Assembly (NCBI RefSeq): GCF_001951155.1
Contig: NZ_CP016359.1
Span: forward strand, 3,000,001 to 3,064,000
Direction of reading: 5' to 3'
Length of the DNA: 64,000 nucleotides
DNA from: Christiangramia flava JLT2011
GTDB taxonomy: Bacteria; Bacteroidota; Bacteroidia; Flavobacteriales; Flavobacteriaceae
The notes beneath the pieces were generated by a model, which made no database searches, had not been told where the DNA came from, and was given only the letters and a program-made list of their open reading frames with translations. Shown in pieces: positions 50,551 through 60,656 of this stretch (positions are counted from its first letter, which is position 1; every line of letters begins with the position of its first letter). The translations under genes and the position numbers were made by a program.

Positions 50551-52587
50551 ATGAGTGCGACCGAAATATCGAGCCCCGAGTCTCCAAACCGTCTGGCCCA
50601 GGCAACAGCGTATTTCCTGAAGTTTTCCCTGTTATTTCTAATATTGCTTTTCATCAGCTCTGTTTTTGAAATAATCCTGGCTTCTTCAGATCATAACCTG
50701 AAATCAGGAATTTTGAGCCTGATAAAATGGGCCAGCCTGGAAAACCTGGCTTTCTGGTTGCGAATTGCGCTGCCAGCTTACCTCATTTTCAGTCTTGTTT
50801 ACCTGGTGTCCAGAAGTCTCGCATTCATTTTATCCAACCTCGCGATCATCCTTTTCTTCAGCATTCATTTGCTGTTGATCTATTATTACAACACGACGCT
50901 GGTGATGCTGGGGGGCGATATTTTTGGGTATTCATTGGCAGAAATCACTCAAACAGTAGGAGCCAGTGGAACCCTCGCCATTGTGCCGGTCATGATATTC
51001 CTGGTATTTATATCGCTGGTCATCGCTGGAATTTTATTTATTCGGAAAAGGATTTTCTTTCCGCCGGTGATTGGTTTACTGGTTCCGGTACTTTCCGCAG
51101 CCTATATTTTCGTGGGATGGGATGAAAATGTCCAACCGAAACTGGAAACCGATTTTGAGACGAAACTTGCCGAAAATAAATCGGAACACTTCTATAATGC
51201 TGCGTATCGGCATTTTGAGCCCGAGATTTATGAAACCGATATTTATGCCGAGAGCTATGTGAAAAATTACCTCGCGGGAGATGATGTGCTCGAACCGGTG
51301 GAGTATGTAGATGAATTCAATTATCCATTTCTGCGGAAGTCTACCGGCCATGACGTCCTGGGACCTTATTTTGAAACAAAGCAAAAAAAGCCAAATCTCG
51401 TATTTATTTTAGTGGAAGGTCTGGGCCGCGCGTTCACCAATAAGAATGCGGAACTGGGGAATTTTACGCCTTTCCTGGATGAACTTTCAGATAAAAGTTT
51501 GTACTGGCCAAATTTCCTGAGTGGGGGAGGACGTACATTTGCCGTATTGCCTTCCATTTTTGGTTCGCTGCCTTTCGGGAAGACCGGCTTTATGGAGCTG
51601 GATCAAATGCCTTCCGAATTATCGCTTTTCAATGTGCTTCAGAAGAATGATTACCAGACGGCTTTTTACTACGGAGGAAACTCCACTTTTGATAATATGA
51701 ATCGTTACCTGAAAGCGAATGAGGTCAATAGAATCCTGGATGAACCCACTTTCCCTGAGGCTTATCAAAAAATACCACCATCGGCCGGAGGCTTTACCTG
51801 GGGTTATGGCGATAAGGAACTATACCGATATTACCTGAACACGGTTGCAGATGATACGACTGCTGCACCTTATTTAAATGTGATCCTGACGGTTTCCACG
51901 CACGATCCTTTCAGCGTGAACGACCAGGATCGCTATAATGAGCGTTTTGAGCAGCGGCTGGAGGAGATCGGTTTCCGCGATGAGCTGAAGGAAGAATATT
52001 CAAAATATAAAAAGCAATATGCCAGTATCCTGTTCATGGACGATGCGATAAAAGAATTCTTTGAAACCTATTCCAAAAGGGCCGATTTCAATAATACTAT
52101 TTTCTTCATCACGGGCGATCACCGTATTCCAGAGATTCCCATGACTTCCAAGATTGACCGTTATCATGTGCCTTTGATGGTGTATTCACCTATGTTGAAA
52201 CGTACGGCCCAGATCGAGTCGATTTCTTCTCATTTTGATATTACCCCGAGCGTTCTTGCTTTTATGCATGAGCAATATGGCATTCAAACTCCTTCGGAAA
52301 ATGCCTTTGTAGGGCAAGGTTTGGATACGCTTAGGAACTTCAGAAATATTCATCCTATTGCCCTGAAGCAAACCAAAACCGATTTTCGGGATTTCGTTAT
52401 GGGGAATTATCACCTCAATGGCAATTCTTTATATGAAATTCAGCCTGATATGAAAGAGATTCCGGTAAATAATCCTGAAAAGAAAGCGGCACTTCAGAAC
52501 GCGTTTGACCAGTTCCGAAGAAAGAACGAACAGATCATTGAAGGAAAGAAACTGATTCCCGATTCGTTAAAAGTATACGGGTCTTAA
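50551..52587 (+). CDS. LtaS-like membrane sulfatase/phosphoglycerol transferase
   Basis: 678 residues. Five hydrophobic helices in the first 190 residues, then an alkaline-phosphatase-superfamily domain: LVFILVEGLGRAFT (first metal ligand), SGGGRTFAVLPSIFGSLPFG (Thr nucleophile), STHDPFSV and FFITGDHR (metal ligands). This is the LTA synthase/phosphoglycerol transferase layout with the catalytic domain outside the membrane. It probably decorates a surface glycan, fitting the exopolysaccharide genes next to it. Its stop overlaps the convergent neighbour by four bases. It is the first chromosomal gene after the array. Confidence 0.88.
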   Translation: MSATEISSPESPNRLAQATAYFLKFSLLFLILLFISSVFEIILASSDHNLKSGILSLIKWASLENLAFWLRIALPAYLIFSLVYLVSRSLAFILSNLAIILFFSIHLLLIYYYNTTLVMLGGDIFGYSLAEITQTVGASGTLAIVPVMIFLVFISLVIAGILFIRKRIFFPPVIGLLVPVLSAAYIFVGWDENVQPKLETDFETKLAENKSEHFYNAAYRHFEPEIYETDIYAESYVKNYLAGDDVLEPVEYVDEFNYPFLRKSTGHDVLGPYFETKQKKPNLVFILVEGLGRAFTNKNAELGNFTPFLDELSDKSLYWPNFLSGGGRTFAVLPSIFGSLPFGKTGFMELDQMPSELSLFNVLQKNDYQTAFYYGGNSTFDNMNRYLKANEVNRILDEPTFPEAYQKIPPSAGGFTWGYGDKELYRYYLNTVADDTTAAPYLNVILTVSTHDPFSVNDQDRYNERFEQRLEEIGFRDELKEEYSKYKKQYASILFMDDAIKEFFETYSKRADFNNTIFFITGDHRIPEIPMTSKIDRYHVPLMVYSPMLKRTAQIESISSHFDITPSVLAFMHEQYGIQTPSENAFVGQGLDTLRNFRNIHPIALKQTKTDFRDFVMGNYHLNGNSLYEIQPDMKEIPVNNPEKKAALQNAFDQFRRKNEQIIEGKKLIPDSLKVYGS

Positions 52588-53744
52588 TCTGGTAGTTCTT
52601 CAGAATATTCATCTAGAATCGTGGTGACCAGCGGGCGATAGAAATTCCAGAAGAACTTTTTGCGCTCCATCACATTGCGGGAATCATAAAAGAGCCCTTT
52701 CAAATATTCGATGCCTTTGAGGTAAGAACTGCTAAGGCTCACCGGGTTATCTGAAAAATCTCCCGAAAAGTAGTAGAACTGGTAATCCTGCCCCTTATGG
52801 CCGGTCACTGCCGGGAAATGTTTCGGGATATTGTAAGCCTGGATTTCTTTTAAACCTTCGGCAGTATAATCCAGTTCAAACCAACTGATCACTTCATTGT
52901 ATTGCGGGTCGGGCACGATCACGTCAAACCAGAAAGGGTAATTCATATCTTCCGGAAGGCCAAATTTTTGCTGATTTTCAGCAATGGTATTGATCACGGG
53001 AATAGCATTTTTAAGATGCTGCCCTTCTTCCAGGATCACCACTTCATCGTGGTCGTTCACGAAAGCCACGCCGGCATTCTTAAAAGGCCATTTATTCTGA
53101 TGGGCACGGCGATAATTGCTTACAAGCCATTTCGGGATTTCTTTATTCTCAACGATATCGAGATTTTCAAAATACCGCGCGGTCCAACCCGTCCATTTCA
53201 CATGGAATAATTGCTCGAAAGCCCTGCGGTTTCTGGCGGAAGTGGGAGAACCGAACGTATTGAATTCAGCAATCACCAGTTTGTGTCGTTCTTTTAGGTT
53301 TTCCAGCAGTTGCAGGTCTTTGTTGCTAAGACCGCCGTATAAAATGCCAGACCTGGCTGAAATATCACCTTCCTGGAACCATTCATTATTGTAAATTCCA
53401 TAGGTATCTGTAAAATAAGCCATATCGGCATCGAGGCTTAGTTGCTGAAGTTTGGAATCTGAAAAACGTTCCAGGCCTTTCAGGTTGTATTTTTCATTTT
53501 CCTGCGGAAAAAAACCGAAGTAATCTTCGCTTACATGATAGGGTTTTTGAGAAGTTTTTGTGAATTTTTCGTGGTTCAGAACCCAGTTCAGCGAAATGTG
53601 TTCCTGGCCTTTTTTGGTAAGAACCGTTTTATCAACAATGGCGATCACCAGTTTGGTATTGGGCGTAAAATACCAGGCCAGCCACATGAAAACCGGGATG
53701 AATAAGATGAAAAAGAAAAGATATAGCAGGATTTTCTTCTTCAT
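52584..53744 (-). CDS. Membrane-anchored protein of the exopolysaccharide locus, unknown function
   Basis: 386 residues. N-terminal signal anchor (ILLYLFFFILFIPVFMWLAWYF), then a large extracytoplasmic domain (KLVIAIVDKTVLTKKGQEHISLNWVLNHEKF, ADMAYFTDTYGIYNNEW, GSPTSARNRRAFEQLFHVKWTGWTARYFENL). No family is recognised with confidence; the strand-helix pattern with acidic residues would suit a hydrolase or deacetylase-like fold. It lies two bases after the YaiO-type gene in one operon. Confidence 0.7.
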   Translation of the reverse strand: MKKKILLYLFFFILFIPVFMWLAWYFTPNTKLVIAIVDKTVLTKKGQEHISLNWVLNHEKFTKTSQKPYHVSEDYFGFFPQENEKYNLKGLERFSDSKLQQLSLDADMAYFTDTYGIYNNEWFQEGDISARSGILYGGLSNKDLQLLENLKERHKLVIAEFNTFGSPTSARNRRAFEQLFHVKWTGWTARYFENLDIVENKEIPKWLVSNYRRAHQNKWPFKNAGVAFVNDHDEVVILEEGQHLKNAIPVINTIAENQQKFGLPEDMNYPFWFDVIVPDPQYNEVISWFELDYTAEGLKEIQAYNIPKHFPAVTGHKGQDYQFYYFSGDFSDNPVSLSSSYLKGIEYLKGLFYDSRNVMERKKFFWNFYRPLVTTILDEYSEELPD

Positions 53745-53746
53745 GT

Positions 53747-55024
53747 CTAGAACCTTTTTATATAACCAAGGCTTCCGGAGATCTGGTTGCCGCGCGTATT
53801 CTGCTGATATTCCTGGTTCTGTAAACTTCCCGAAATAAAGAAAATATTGGAATTTTTCACTGTAAAGCGGTAATCCAAAGTGACATTATGCGATTTCAGG
53901 TTGTAGGGATTTCCGTCGTTGTATAAAATGTTATTCGATTCATTATCTGGTGAAATTCCGGTGCCCAGACGCAGGCTCAGAAAATCATCAGCCCCGCCAA
54001 AATAATACCTGGTAGTTAACGAATAAGATTGTGAAACCCGGTCGTTAGATGGGGTTTGATACGTTCTTAAATTGAACCAGAAATTGCTCACATATTTACC
54101 TACTGAAGCCGTGTAGATCCAGGTATTGTCTCCGCCGAAATTCAACATCCTGAAACCTACTTCCCCTTCAAAGGAAGCCGGTAAATTCGCGTAAAGCGAG
54201 AAGCCAGCACGATAATCTGGAAAAATACTGCCAGAGATCATTACCCCACCACTCACGTAGGCGTAAAAAGTTTCAGAAATACTGGGGTATGCTTCCACGA
54301 TGAACTGCGAACCACTGTTGGTAAACCTGTTCCCGTAATTGAACCGACCTATGATCGTTCCAATTTTGGTAGCCCTGGAATAATCAATTCCGGCAAGGTG
54401 CCATGGGTCTTCAAATCGCTTGTCAAAATAAGTGTATTCGTAATCGATCCCAATTTCGTTATTGGCCGATACATTTTTTATGGATTGTAGCAGGGAACGG
54501 GCTTCTGTGAGCTTGGGATTGATCTTTAAAAGTTGGTTCACCGTGGTGTTTGCCTCCGGAAATCTTTTCAGGTCTTTCAGGACTTTGGCCTTCAGTAGCA
54601 GTAAATTTTGTGATTTTGGATGAACCTCCAGTCCGTTATTCACGATTTGCAGTGCTTTATCAGACTGGTCGTTCCAGTATTCCAGGCTCCCGTAGGCAAA
54701 ACTGCCATCTTCATGTCCCGGGTTTTTGGCGAGCACCTCTTCAAATTCCTGTCGTGCCAGTTCGGGTTGATCGCTCCAGGTGTAAAGTCGCCCGAGAAAA
54801 ATGCGAATATCCGTATAATCGGGGCTTTTTTCCAGCGCCAGCCTGGAGAGCCTGATCGCTTCCGGGTAATTATCATTATCGAAGGCCTCTGTACGGGCTT
54901 TCTGAAATAGTTCATCACTGGTCATTTCCTGCTGGGCATGGAGGCTGAAGCTCAGACAAAATACCAGCATGAGACAGATTGGGGAATGAAGGAAAGATCG
55001 CATAGTAGGTCTTACGTATTTCAA
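53747..55024 (-). CDS. YaiO-family outer-membrane protein with TPR front
   Basis: 425 residues. Signal peptide (HSPICLMLVFCLSFSLHAQ), TPR repeats to about residue 165 (EAIRLSRLALEKSPDYTDIRIFLGRLYTWSDQPELARQEFEEVL), then a beta barrel ending GSLGYIKRF. This TPR plus barrel layout belongs to exopolysaccharide export proteins (YaiO, PgaA-like). With the GT2 synthase across the divergent promoter it probably carries polymer through the outer membrane. Confidence 0.87.
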   Translation of the reverse strand: MKYVRPTMRSFLHSPICLMLVFCLSFSLHAQQEMTSDELFQKARTEAFDNDNYPEAIRLSRLALEKSPDYTDIRIFLGRLYTWSDQPELARQEFEEVLAKNPGHEDGSFAYGSLEYWNDQSDKALQIVNNGLEVHPKSQNLLLLKAKVLKDLKRFPEANTTVNQLLKINPKLTEARSLLQSIKNVSANNEIGIDYEYTYFDKRFEDPWHLAGIDYSRATKIGTIIGRFNYGNRFTNSGSQFIVEAYPSISETFYAYVSGGVMISGSIFPDYRAGFSLYANLPASFEGEVGFRMLNFGGDNTWIYTASVGKYVSNFWFNLRTYQTPSNDRVSQSYSLTTRYYFGGADDFLSLRLGTGISPDNESNNILYNDGNPYNLKSHNVTLDYRFTVKNSNIFFISGSLQNQEYQQNTRGNQISGSLGYIKRF

Positions 55025-55267
55025 ATGTTGATTCCTGAATTGCCTGCAATATAAGAGGTTTACAGAAAATGCTCCTCGTTGAAGAATAATTTATAAAGTT
55101 TTACGGTATAATTTTAAGATAAAACGTAAAATTGCCCGATTTTGAAAACCAAGTCTTGGGAATATTCGTACAATTTCTTCGGAAATACCTTCCGAAGAAG
55201 CTGTGAAACCGGTAAAAAGCTTGGTTTTCAGCATTAATTAGTATATTTCGAACGCAAAGTAACTGGA

Positions 55268-55621
55268 ATGAAGCAAGCCTTGGTGATCCAAGAAGATATC
55301 ATAATTCTGAAGATTCTGGAGCGACTGGTAAAGCTGAATAAGTTTGATTGTAAGGCGATACGCTCGCTGGATGATTTAACGATTGAAGACCAGCAGCAGA
55401 ATTTTGATGTGATCATTACAGATATCCTGTTCGAGGGAATTGCGCCGTTGGAGTTTGTGGTTCAGGTACAGGAAGTTATTTTGCACAAGAATCTTATCGT
55501 GGTGACCAATATGGGTCAGGATAAGATCAAAAAGGAGATATTCGCGTTAAGCGGTATTGCCGGTTTCTATGCCGTGCCCCTGGATTTAGACGAAATCGAA
55601 GCGATAATACAAACCTACTGA
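55268..55621 (+). CDS. Degenerate response-regulator receiver protein
   Basis: 117 residues, a stand-alone receiver fold. QEDIIILKILERLVKL gives one acidic residue of the pocket, and FDVIITDILFEG gives the phosphoacceptor Asp. The conserved Lys before the final Pro is missing (GFYAVPLD rather than xKP). There is no output domain. It overlaps the start of the HEAT-like gene (TGATG), so the two are coupled. It may act as an adaptor regulating polymer synthesis. Confidence 0.8.
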   Translation: MKQALVIQEDIIILKILERLVKLNKFDCKAIRSLDDLTIEDQQQNFDVIITDILFEGIAPLEFVVQVQEVILHKNLIVVTNMGQDKIKKEIFALSGIAGFYAVPLDLDEIEAIIQTY

Positions 55622-56670
55622 TGAATGGAGCACCATTACTTTATTTCATCCTAGCTACAGCAATCATTCTTGCGGGATACTGGATATCTATCGCGGTGAG
55701 CATTCTGTATCGTCGCAATAGAATGAAGCGCTACTTGATCATTGAGAGCACTTTTGCCAATATCGTGAGCCGCTACCTTTATAATGATCCCGAAGATCCT
55801 ATCACCCTGGTCCAGATACAGCGTACGCTTCGGAATGTGGGAATCAAACCTGGGAAAACCCGCAATATCCAGTTTCTTATTCAGTTAATGATCAGGACAC
55901 AGCGATATATTCTTGGGGAAAACTATAATAAGCTGAAAAAGCTTTATTCCCAGATCCCGCCCTACAAAGTTTCGATCAACAAAGTGTACAGCTGGAACTG
56001 GTACCGGAAGGCACGTGGTATCAGGGAAGTTTATGAAATGGACCAGTCGCAGTACCTGGACGAGGTCTTCAAATACCGAAACCACCGAAATCTTTATGTA
56101 AGGCGCGAAGCACAGATCGCGCTCGTGGTGTTCCTGGGATGGGAATCACTTCGGTTTTTACCTTATCTGAAGCGGAAGATCACCTTGTGGCAGCAGATCA
56201 AGATCGTTGAAAAACTCTATGACCTTTATCCAAAACCTGAACTGAAGTGGTTGCAACGGGCTTATAAAACCGACCGTTTGTTCGCCAAACAATTGCTCAT
56301 GCGCATCATCAGGAAATATCAGCTGCATTCAGAAACCGATTATATTTTGATGCACCTGGATGATACCGATTATGAAATTCGGGAAACCGCGATCTATTGT
56401 ATTCAGACCTTTGCCCTGCCAGATGAAAAGATCGAAAGAGTGAAAGAACTCTATGAGAAGATCCCGAATGCGACGCAACAGGGACAGCTGCTGGATTATA
56501 TTTATGAAAATTCAGAAATCGATCTGGATTTCTATCTCAAGCAATTGTATGGTGATAATGATGAACTGAAACTAAGCGTTGCTGAAATTCTTTGGAATAA
56601 CGGCTACAAAGAGAAAGTGCAGGAATTCTATTACCAGCAGTACCCAAAAACCGAAGCCCATGTGGAATAG
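55621..56670 (+). CDS. Membrane-anchored HEAT-repeat-like protein
   Basis: 349 residues. One N-terminal membrane helix (YFILATAIILAGYWISIAVSILY), a basic stretch, then helical repeats (YVRREAQIALVVFLGWESLRFL, DYEIRETAIYCIQTFALPDEKIERV, DNDELKLSVAEILWNNGYKE) of the HEAT/PBS type. Probably a cytoplasmic scaffold for the adjoining receiver protein and glycosyltransferase; the three genes overlap as one operon. Confidence 0.75.
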   Translation: MNGAPLLYFILATAIILAGYWISIAVSILYRRNRMKRYLIIESTFANIVSRYLYNDPEDPITLVQIQRTLRNVGIKPGKTRNIQFLIQLMIRTQRYILGENYNKLKKLYSQIPPYKVSINKVYSWNWYRKARGIREVYEMDQSQYLDEVFKYRNHRNLYVRREAQIALVVFLGWESLRFLPYLKRKITLWQQIKIVEKLYDLYPKPELKWLQRAYKTDRLFAKQLLMRIIRKYQLHSETDYILMHLDDTDYEIRETAIYCIQTFALPDEKIERVKELYEKIPNATQQGQLLDYIYENSEIDLDFYLKQLYGDNDELKLSVAEILWNNGYKEKVQEFYYQQYPKTEAHVE

Positions 56671-58141
56671 CGCGGAAAGTTTCTTCGGAAGTTATTTCAT
56701 CTACTGGATCAGTGTGTTCCTTTTCCTGAGCTATGGAGCCTCCTTGCTTACGCTTTATCTGCTGGGAATTCTACTGGCACGACGTTCGATCAAAAGAACC
56801 AAGCAGCGGTCAATCTTCCTGCAGTCTGACGATATTGTAAGTGCAACTGATATTCCTTCGGTGACCATTATCGCCCCAGCTTATAACGAAGGAAAGACCA
56901 TCGTGGAAAATGTGCGTTCGCTGCTTTCCATGCAGTATCCTTATTATGAATTACTTCTCGTAAACGATGGAAGTAAGGATGATTCACTTCAGCTGCTCAT
57001 CGACGAGTTCCAGTTGGAAAAACACGATGCCTCTTTCATAACGCAGCCTATTCCGACGGCTTCCGTAAACCATATTTATAGAAGTAAACTGAAGAAATTC
57101 ACACATTTAACAGTTATTGATAAAAATAACGGTGGAAAAGCTGACGCTATTAACGCCGGGGTCAACTTTGCTAATACCGAACTGGTGATCTTTACAGATG
57201 TGGATTGTATCATCGAGCAGGACGCGATCCTGAAAATGGTTCGCCCGTACTTGGAGGAAGACGACAAGGAGATCATCGCCTGTGGAGGCGGGATCGGGAT
57301 CGCCAATGATTCGGAAATTCGCAATGGGATACTTACAGAACTTAAATTACCAAATAACCTGATTCCGCTTACACAGGTCGTGGAGTACATCAGGGCTTTT
57401 TTGCTGGGACGAATGGCCTGGAGTGAGATCAACGGTCTCATGCTCGTTTCGGGCGCCTTTGGAATGTATCCCCGGAAAAGAGTGATCGAAGTAGGAGGTT
57501 TCAACCCAAATACAGTAGGGGAAGATTTGGAGCTGTGTATCAGGCTGCGGATGCATATGGAAGAAAAGAAAATACCGTATAAGGTAGTGTATCTTCCGGA
57601 AACCCTTTGCTGGACAGAGGGCCCGCCAGATGTAAAAGTTTTGACCTTACAGCGAGACCGGTGGGCGAGGGGACTTTGGGAAACCATCAGCCTGCATCGC
57701 CACTTGCTTTTCAACAGCAAATATCGCCAGATGGGCTGGCTATATTATCCCTACTGGGTCATTTTTGAATTTAGCGCGCCTATTGTGGAAACGATGGGTG
57801 TTCTTTGCCTGATTGCCTTTTCCTTGCTCGGTTGGGTAAACTGGCCAAATGCGATCCTGTTATTTTTGGCAGCTTACCTGGTAGGATGCCTGTTTTCAAC
57901 GATCGCGATTTTCATGTATGTGAAAAGTTTCAATCACTATCAGAAACCCAAACAAATCGTCCTGTTATTGCTGGCCGCCTATCTGGAACCATTTCTTTAT
58001 CATCCGGTGCTGGTCTTCGGTCAAATGAAGGGATATTATAAAAAATTCTTCGATATCAAGACCGGTTGGGGTAAGATGACGCGGAAAGGCTTTAAGGTCG
58101 CGGAAGACGTTACCCAGCAAATGCGTTCGAAAACCGGATAA
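56660..58141 (+). CDS. Processive GT2 glycosyltransferase, PgaC/IcaA-like
   Basis: 493 residues from ATG 56660, which overlaps the preceding stop (ATGTGGAATAG); the longer frame from 56579 is read inside that gene. N-terminal helix, GT-A domain with TIIAPAYNEGKTI, VNDGSKDDS, IFTDVDCIIE (DxD) and EDLELCIRLR, then QRDRWARG (QxxRW of processive synthases) and C-terminal membrane helices. It should polymerise a beta-linked exopolysaccharide and extrude it across the inner membrane. Confidence 0.92.
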   Translation: MWNSAESFFGSYFIYWISVFLFLSYGASLLTLYLLGILLARRSIKRTKQRSIFLQSDDIVSATDIPSVTIIAPAYNEGKTIVENVRSLLSMQYPYYELLLVNDGSKDDSLQLLIDEFQLEKHDASFITQPIPTASVNHIYRSKLKKFTHLTVIDKNNGGKADAINAGVNFANTELVIFTDVDCIIEQDAILKMVRPYLEEDDKEIIACGGGIGIANDSEIRNGILTELKLPNNLIPLTQVVEYIRAFLLGRMAWSEINGLMLVSGAFGMYPRKRVIEVGGFNPNTVGEDLELCIRLRMHMEEKKIPYKVVYLPETLCWTEGPPDVKVLTLQRDRWARGLWETISLHRHLLFNSKYRQMGWLYYPYWVIFEFSAPIVETMGVLCLIAFSLLGWVNWPNAILLFLAAYLVGCLFSTIAIFMYVKSFNHYQKPKQIVLLLLAAYLEPFLYHPVLVFGQMKGYYKKFFDIKTGWGKMTRKGFKVAEDVTQQMRSKTG

Positions 58142-58199
58142 AACGCTAATGCTTTTAGGGATCGCTCCAAATTCCCTAACTTTCTCTGAAAAACAGGTT

Positions 58200-59042
58200 A
58201 TGAAATTTCCAATTACTGATATTTCAGGAAAAATAGAACTTTCCAACGGACAAAAGATGCCTTATCTCGGCCTCGGGGTGTACAAAGCAAAGAGCGGTTC
58301 AGAAGTATATGACGCCGTTACATCCGCGCTGGAAAACGGTTACCGACTTATTGATACTGCGACCTTCTACGGAAACGAGGAAAGTGTGGGGAAAGCTATT
58401 AGAGAAAGCGGGATTTCCCGGGAGGAGATTTTCGTGACCACCAAACTCTGGATCGATGACCAGGGACCTAAAACCGCCGAAGCCTTCAATCGTTCTTTTG
58501 AAAAATTGGATATCGGGTATGTAGACCTGTACCTGATCCACTGGCCAGTTCCAGGAAAATACCTTGAAAGCTGGAAAGTATTGCAGGAGATCTATGACAA
58601 CGGAATGGCAAAAGCTATTGGTGCCAGCAATTGCATGATTCATCATTTGGAGAGTCTTCAAAAAGCAGGAATGAAACCGATGCTGGTTCAAAACGAATTT
58701 CATCCGCGGTTGATTCAGCTGGATATTTTGAATTACTGCCACGAGCAACATATTGTTTACCAGGCGTGGTCGCCACTCATGCGCGGCCAGCTTCTCGATC
58801 ATGATATCTTAAAGGAGATAGGGCAAAAATATGGGAAATCGGTAGCCCAGGTTCTGATCAGGTGGGACTTGCAGAAAGGGGTTTGCAGTATTCCGAAAAG
58901 TGTACACGCCGCAAGAATCAGGGAAAATGCAGAAATTTTTGATTTTGAACTCACTTCAGAAGAAATTCAGCAGATCGATAATCTGGACCGTAACAAAAGA
59001 ACCGGCGCCCATCCAGATCATTTCATGGAACATTTTAACTAA
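58200..59042 (+). CDS. Aldo/keto reductase
   Basis: 280 residues from ATG 58200 (MKFPITDISGKIELSNGQKMPYLGLG); the frame from 58149 adds non-conserved residues. The catalytic tetrad is visible as DTATFYGNE (Asp, Tyr), VTTKLW (Lys) and LIHWPVPG (His). The NADPH site is SIPKSVHAARIREN. Cytosolic reduction of aldehydes or ketones. It lies 59 bases after the synthase gene and may be read through from it, but shows no functional link. Confidence 0.93.
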   Translation: MKFPITDISGKIELSNGQKMPYLGLGVYKAKSGSEVYDAVTSALENGYRLIDTATFYGNEESVGKAIRESGISREEIFVTTKLWIDDQGPKTAEAFNRSFEKLDIGYVDLYLIHWPVPGKYLESWKVLQEIYDNGMAKAIGASNCMIHHLESLQKAGMKPMLVQNEFHPRLIQLDILNYCHEQHIVYQAWSPLMRGQLLDHDILKEIGQKYGKSVAQVLIRWDLQKGVCSIPKSVHAARIRENAEIFDFELTSEEIQQIDNLDRNKRTGAHPDHFMEHFN

Positions 59043-59105
59043 AAATACTTCTGCTGTCTTTCTTTGAAATTTGGAATAAAGCTGTTTAATTTGCAATTCG
59101 AAAAT

Positions 59106-59179
59106 CGGGATGTGGCGCAGTCTGGTAGCGTATACGCATGGGGTGCGTGGGGTCGCTGGTTCGAATCCAGTCATCCCGA
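59106..59179 (+). tRNA. tRNA-Pro (anticodon GGG)
   Basis: The acceptor CGGGATG/CATCCCG with discriminator A, D stem GCGC, anticodon stem TACGC/GCGTG around loop ATGGGGT (anticodon GGG), and T arm GCTGG-TTCGAAT-CCAGT are all visible. No integrated element follows it within the next kilobases. Confidence 0.95.
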
Positions 59180-59207
59180 CTTTTAAATTTCATTTTGAAA
59201 TAACCTA

Positions 59208-59246
59208 GAGGGTAATTATGTGTTTGTCATGTAGTTACCCTTTTTT
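59208..59246 (+). terminator. Terminator after tRNA-Pro(GGG)
   Basis: GAGGGTAATTA and TAGTTACCCTTTTTTT form a stem with one mismatch and a T7 tail. The remainder to 59790 is AT-rich and shows no gene. Confidence 0.7.
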
Positions 59247-59792
59247 TAATAGGTTCATTCCCTTTCTGATTAATTCATAAAACCTGTCAGTTACAACTGA
59301 AAACAAAAAGCTTCTGCGAATATTCACCTGCTAATTAATTAAAACTTTTTCTTCAGTTGGATCGATAAAAACATAAAAACCTGTTTAAAGTGACGTTCAT
59401 TTTAAGCAATCGTTGGAAGTTATATTGCCTAGTCTCATACTTTCCGCTATTTCAGAAGTACAATGAACCGAAAGATGTTTCATCTTTTAACTAAGAAGGA
59501 ATTTTCCCGAAAAAATGTCAGTTTTTATGAAGGTCAAAAAATTCAAACTCCTGTTCATTATGACTCATGCATTCATATTCTAAGCGATGCTGAGCTTTTT
59601 TGTTAGTAATTATTAATTATTACCGCTTGCTTTCAAATCACTTGTTTTAATGAAAACCTGCCTGCTGGCAATTCTTTCCATTAGCAGACAATGTTGTCCT
59701 TAGCATTAATAAAAAATTTCTGAACCCCTCCTGCAAAGTCTGACTGGTAGAAATAGGAATCTCCATTCCAATAGAGTGAAAGAGTGTTTATT

Positions 59793-60656
59793 TTAGAAAC
59801 CAAGCCGAACTTTTTCTTTAAGAAACCTAATCGTTAGAATGTCTCTTTCAGTTTGGGATACATAGTCTCCTTCGTATTCTGACGTCCAATCCTCATCGGG
59901 CAGCGTTCGTAGAAGTGTAGGGTAGGTTGTTTTTTCATTCCCTAACAAAGAATCAATGCGTTTGTATAAGGAAATTGCCTGATACCGGTATTCATTAGAA
60001 ACAGAAGCCATATTCCTCAATTTTAAATTATAGAGGAAAACTCTATTCTTAAAAAAAGGATCGTTTAGCAAATCGCCGGCGTTTTTCTGTGGATCTTTCC
60101 ATAATGCCGTTCTATATTCGGTGGAGTCCAGCCTAAAAGCATCGGTAATAGTTCGCATAACTTCTTCTTTAATACTTTCGTTGTAGTCATCAATGGTGTT
60201 TTTGGTCTCCACAAAAATGGAATCTAAAAAAGGGAGAAGAACTTTATAACGCTCTGGCATCACTTTAGTATTCTGCATGATCCGGTTATAACTTCCTGTT
60301 TTATAACTAAAGGAAACATACTGTGTAAAGAAGAAGCCGCGGTTAGGATCATCCATAAGTTCGTCTATGGTTAGGGAGTCATTCAGAACATCTTTAGCCA
60401 AACTCATATTTTTGATATACAGATCATTGATGCGTTTAGCATCTTTTATATCGGTCACCAGTTCTTTTTGCAATTGGCGTAGAATAGCCTGGGTATTTTT
60501 ATCTTCTTTATAATCCTGATAGGTACTGTTGATTCCCAGCGCAATCAAAATTCCTATGACTACCAGAATGATCTCACCAATGGCATAGATTAAATAGCGA
60601 GTGAATCTGCTTTCACGAAGCAGCCGCTGCCGAATATTTCTAAAGAATTTGATCAT
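59793..60656 (-). CDS. DUF6090 family membrane protein, paralogue 1
   Basis: 287 residues. Starts MIKFFRNIRQRLLRESRFTR and continues YLIYAIGEIILVVIGILIALGIN, the DUF6090 signature: basic amphipathic start, one membrane helix, then a helical charged domain. Function unknown; in Flavobacteria these occur in small paralogous clusters. It overlaps paralogue 2 by four bases (same operon). Confidence 0.88.
   Translation of the reverse strand: MIKFFRNIRQRLLRESRFTRYLIYAIGEIILVVIGILIALGINSTYQDYKEDKNTQAILRQLQKELVTDIKDAKRINDLYIKNMSLAKDVLNDSLTIDELMDDPNRGFFFTQYVSFSYKTGSYNRIMQNTKVMPERYKVLLPFLDSIFVETKNTIDDYNESIKEEVMRTITDAFRLDSTEYRTALWKDPQKNAGDLLNDPFFKNRVFLYNLKLRNMASVSNEYRYQAISLYKRIDSLLGNEKTTYPTLLRTLPDEDWTSEYEGDYVSQTERDILTIRFLKEKVRLGF

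Noticed and set aside
58956..59174. Minus-strand frame across tRNA-Pro(GGG) beginning MTGFEPATPRTPC
   Set aside because: The antisense of tRNA genes regularly gives this peptide; it is not a gene.
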